DNA of 64,000 nucleotides from an uncultured Pedosphaera sp. (GTDB lineage: Bacteria > Verrucomicrobiota > Verrucomicrobiia > Limisphaerales > Pedosphaeraceae): positions 1 to 64,000 of the forward strand of contig CAIXFN010000075.1 of NCBI GenBank assembly GCA_903918755.1, written 5' to 3'. A program made the position numbers and the translations under genes. Positions 62,801 to 64,000 of this stretch are shown here, piece by piece; position 1 is the first letter of the stretch; the number at the start of each line of letters is the position of its first letter. Below the pieces are notes generated by a model, which did not search any database, was not told where the DNA came from, and saw only the letters and a list, made by a program, of their open reading frames with translations.

Positions 62801-64000
62801 GCGCTGGGGATATGGCGCCAGCCCGATGGCTTTTGTCTATTCCGGCTGGAATATCGACGACGTTGCCATTCTGGGATCGCTCCAGCTTTCCGTGGGCCTG
62901 CCGGCGGTGGCGACCAAAGGCGCCGGTCTTTTGGCAGGCCAGGGACGGTTGACAATTGCCCAAGCACCCACCAACGACCTCCGGGTCTCCCTCACCTCCA
63001 GTGATCCGTCCCGACTTTTGGTGCCGGATGCGGTTATTATTCCCGCCGGCCGGACGCAAGCCACGTTTGATCTGACGATCCCCGACAACCATTTGCTGGA
63101 TGGCACCCGCCGCGTTTCAGTTGTGGCGGGCAGTCTGGCAACGGTTAATGCCACCAATTCCATGGACATACTCGATAACGAGTCGGCCTTGCTGACGCTG
63201 AATCTACCGGCGGAAGCAACCCAGGGTGACGGGGCCATCCCGGGCCTGGTCTCCGCCAGCGCGGCACCCGCCGCGGACATTGTGGTAAGTCTTGTCTCCA
63301 GCGATCCGCTCAGCCTGCAAGTGCCCCCCACCATCGTGCTGCCGGCCGGTCGGTTATCCGTAACTTTCACCGCCACGGTACCGGTGGATTCGCGACTGCT
63401 GGGCGATCACACGGTGGTGGCTATCGCCCAGGTGACCAATTGGACGACGGGAACCGGAGGCATCCTCATCCATGGGAGTACCAATTTCGTTCTGAATCTG
63501 CTCTTGCCAGGTCAACTTCGCCCCAGCAACGGCACCGTTATGGATGCGGGCGCCGTCCAGATCCCGGGACCCCTGCTCACCAACCTTTCGGTTTCCCTAG
63601 CCGGCAGCAATGCCACGGGACTGGTTTTTCCGGCGACGGTCATCCTTCCGGCGGGGCAGGTTTCCACCACTTTCAATCTTGGGCTAATCCCGCTGACTAT
63701 CCCCGGCGGATCCACCACCGCGGGACTGAGCGCGAATGCGGATGGTTTTGCGGGGACGACCGGCAACCTCCAGTTGGTGGATGATCAAACGCCCCCGCCC
63801 CCTTTCAACCCCAACCCGCCCGACCTGTCCTACACCAACCCGGTGACCGTCCAACTTTCCTGGCTGCCAGGTCTGGGGGAAGGCGTGGAGCAGCTTGGCA
63901 ATGGTGATTTCGAATCGGGTTCATTGGCCGGTTGGACGGCAACCACTGGAACCAACGGCGGTTTTTACATCGATGATGGCAGCGTTAGCCCCCCCAGCCA
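59892..64000 (+). CDS. M36 (fungalysin-type) metallopeptidase with long repeat tail, 3' end outside window
   Basis: At least 1369 residues, open to the window end. A signal peptide (about 1-34) is followed by an FTP-like propeptide (QQQWAGWPVFGSRLT). The M36 zinc site is HEYAH at 504-508 with third ligand Glu531 in GLGEGWSDF. A PA-like or ASPRC region and a jelly-roll-like domain (FEGLDQDPGWSRQGQWEFG) follow, then at least three Ig/Calx-beta-like repeats with SSDP and VILPAGR motifs. It is a secreted or surface-anchored protease-adhesin; anchoring signals such as PEP-CTERM may lie past the edge. Start chosen at ATG 59892 with GGTGAG upstream. Confidence 0.85.
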   Translation, partial: MNFGCQLLQRLVLLGACLGLLSPGHRCLAANPAQNPIQYPNFDHRPMAHSRAVPAAEQQRALTRLQGRVPAIKVDWDDGLGSPKWIRNPRGLLTDPPTTPASVGADPDEVIKRFLGEYPDLFGHGPEALTNSRVTREFVGSNNGLRTVVWQQQWAGWPVFGSRLTAHTTRDGQLASLSSLFLSNPEAAARRGGGLIDGRIAAPNITATTAIARAASNIGVALAATNLVAVPAGTEPLPSGHVRYTAGELAGAADAQLVWLPLDRQTMSPAWEIILMSRARREMHRVLIDARTGEAWLRHSLTEHSDPASYRVFLADSPTPFSPAYATPNATQPPTIARVLVTTNAYDSTASPNGWINDGDNQTLGNNVDAFLDGNGTDTPSIPRPQGSPFRVFDAPLNLAQAPSSYPDAAVINLFFWNNWMHDQLYELGFTEAAGNFQTDNFGRGGAGNDAVQAEAQDGGNDSSDNNASFTTPPDGMPGIMEMHIWTGPTPNRDCDLDTQIILHEYAHGLSNRRVGGGAGITALQSRGLGEGWSDFYSLALLSKPGDDVNGTYPEASYSARLYNGLTQNYYYGIRRYPYSTDLTKDPVTFKDIDPNQISHHPGVPISPVAGPQPAEIHNQGEIWGAALWEIRANLIRVYGDVPGNRLSLQLVTDALNLTPADPTFTQARDAVILADIVDNQGTNFTSLWQGFAKRGLGSRAVAPANTTTVGVVESFTVPDPLVITPAADWDVAGPLLGALLPAAQVYTLENTLTNPISWRASVNVSWATLSASSGVLPPNGAGTNVAVQLSPDASTLPAGDYTGLLTFTDGATGATETRKLALSISAPRRYFEGLDQDPGWSRQGQWEFGRPQGLGGAQNGHADPDSGKSGTNVFGVNLAGDYDNSGGGPYYLTAGPWNFTGMAHLALQFARWLNTDAAPFATATVEISNDGINWNSVYANDTSPVTDFEWTTVLYDISAWADNQPAVYVRWGYGASPMAFVYSGWNIDDVAILGSLQLSVGLPAVATKGAGLLAGQGRLTIAQAPTNDLRVSLTSSDPSRLLVPDAVIIPAGRTQATFDLTIPDNHLLDGTRRVSVVAGSLATVNATNSMDILDNESALLTLNLPAEATQGDGAIPGLVSASAAPAADIVVSLVSSDPLSLQVPPTIVLPAGRLSVTFTATVPVDSRLLGDHTVVAIAQVTNWTTGTGGILIHGSTNFVLNLLLPGQLRPSNGTVMDAGAVQIPGPLLTNLSVSLAGSNATGLVFPATVILPAGQVSTTFNLGLIPLTIPGGSTTAGLSANADGFAGTTGNLQLVDDQTPPPPFNPNPPDLSYTNPVTVQLSWLPGLGEGVEQLGNGDFESGSLAGWTATTGTNGGFYIDDGSVSPPS

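Overview
The window looks like a chromosomal segment of a free-living, polysaccharide-degrading member of the PVC group, most likely Verrucomicrobiota of the Limisphaerales/Pedosphaera type. This is inference. It rests on the GC-rich coding bias, a PVC-style beta-propeller/cytochrome c dehydrogenase, DUF5069, DUF2723, DUF4838 and CE15 genes, Tat-exported proteins, weak Shine-Dalgarno signals and many extragenic palindromes. I found no rRNA, tRNA, CRISPR array or replication origin.

Layout. 1-517: the end of an IS3-family element, abutting an AT-richer orphan gene (508-1074). 1284-5754: a minus-strand transglutaminase / DUF58 / MoxR operon. 5907-16767: housekeeping and envelope genes, namely DUF5069, a flavoprotein disulfide reductase coupled to a DUF3142/TPR pair, MsrP, a hexuronate-type MFS carrier, a sirtuin, a secreted C45/phospholipase B-like hydrolase and an SRPBCC protein. 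16790-22971: rhamnulokinase with a CE15 glucuronoyl esterase, DUF2721, a PQQ-type beta-propeller and a HAD-Nudix fusion. 23124-33761: an ECF sigma factor with an overlapping membrane protein, two very large tandem DUF2723/TPR membrane proteins, then grpE, dnaJ and rsmE.

33857-40009: carbohydrate genes, including a two-domain glycoside hydrolase and an L-fucose-isomerase-like / class II aldolase pair, with a 41-residue membrane microprotein and a helical protein of unknown function between them. 40358-41953: small accessory genes, one of them broken by a frameshift. 41974-48427: a secreted BNR-repeat protein, then DUF4838, an unknown Tat protein, creatininase and an MFS carrier, which reads as an unassigned catabolic module. 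48428-53138: an accessory island with one 1052-residue DUF4062-STAND-TPR protein, bracketed by a direct repeat and surrounded by palindromes and 9-nt-phased arrays. 53351-64000: cardiolipin synthase, a CBS protein, an amidohydrolase, the PVC dehydrogenase and a giant M36 metallopeptidase that runs off the window.

The dominant theme is uptake and breakdown of plant or algal glycans and deoxy sugars: CE15, rhamnulokinase, fucose isomerase, aldolase, glycoside hydrolase, MFS carriers and secreted propellers. Envelope modification is a second theme (DUF2723, MoxR-DUF58-transglutaminase, M36 peptidase). The most novel candidates are the repeat-bracketed NLR-like STAND gene, the DUF4838/Tat/creatininase/MFS module, and the families of short phased or palindromic intergenic repeats.
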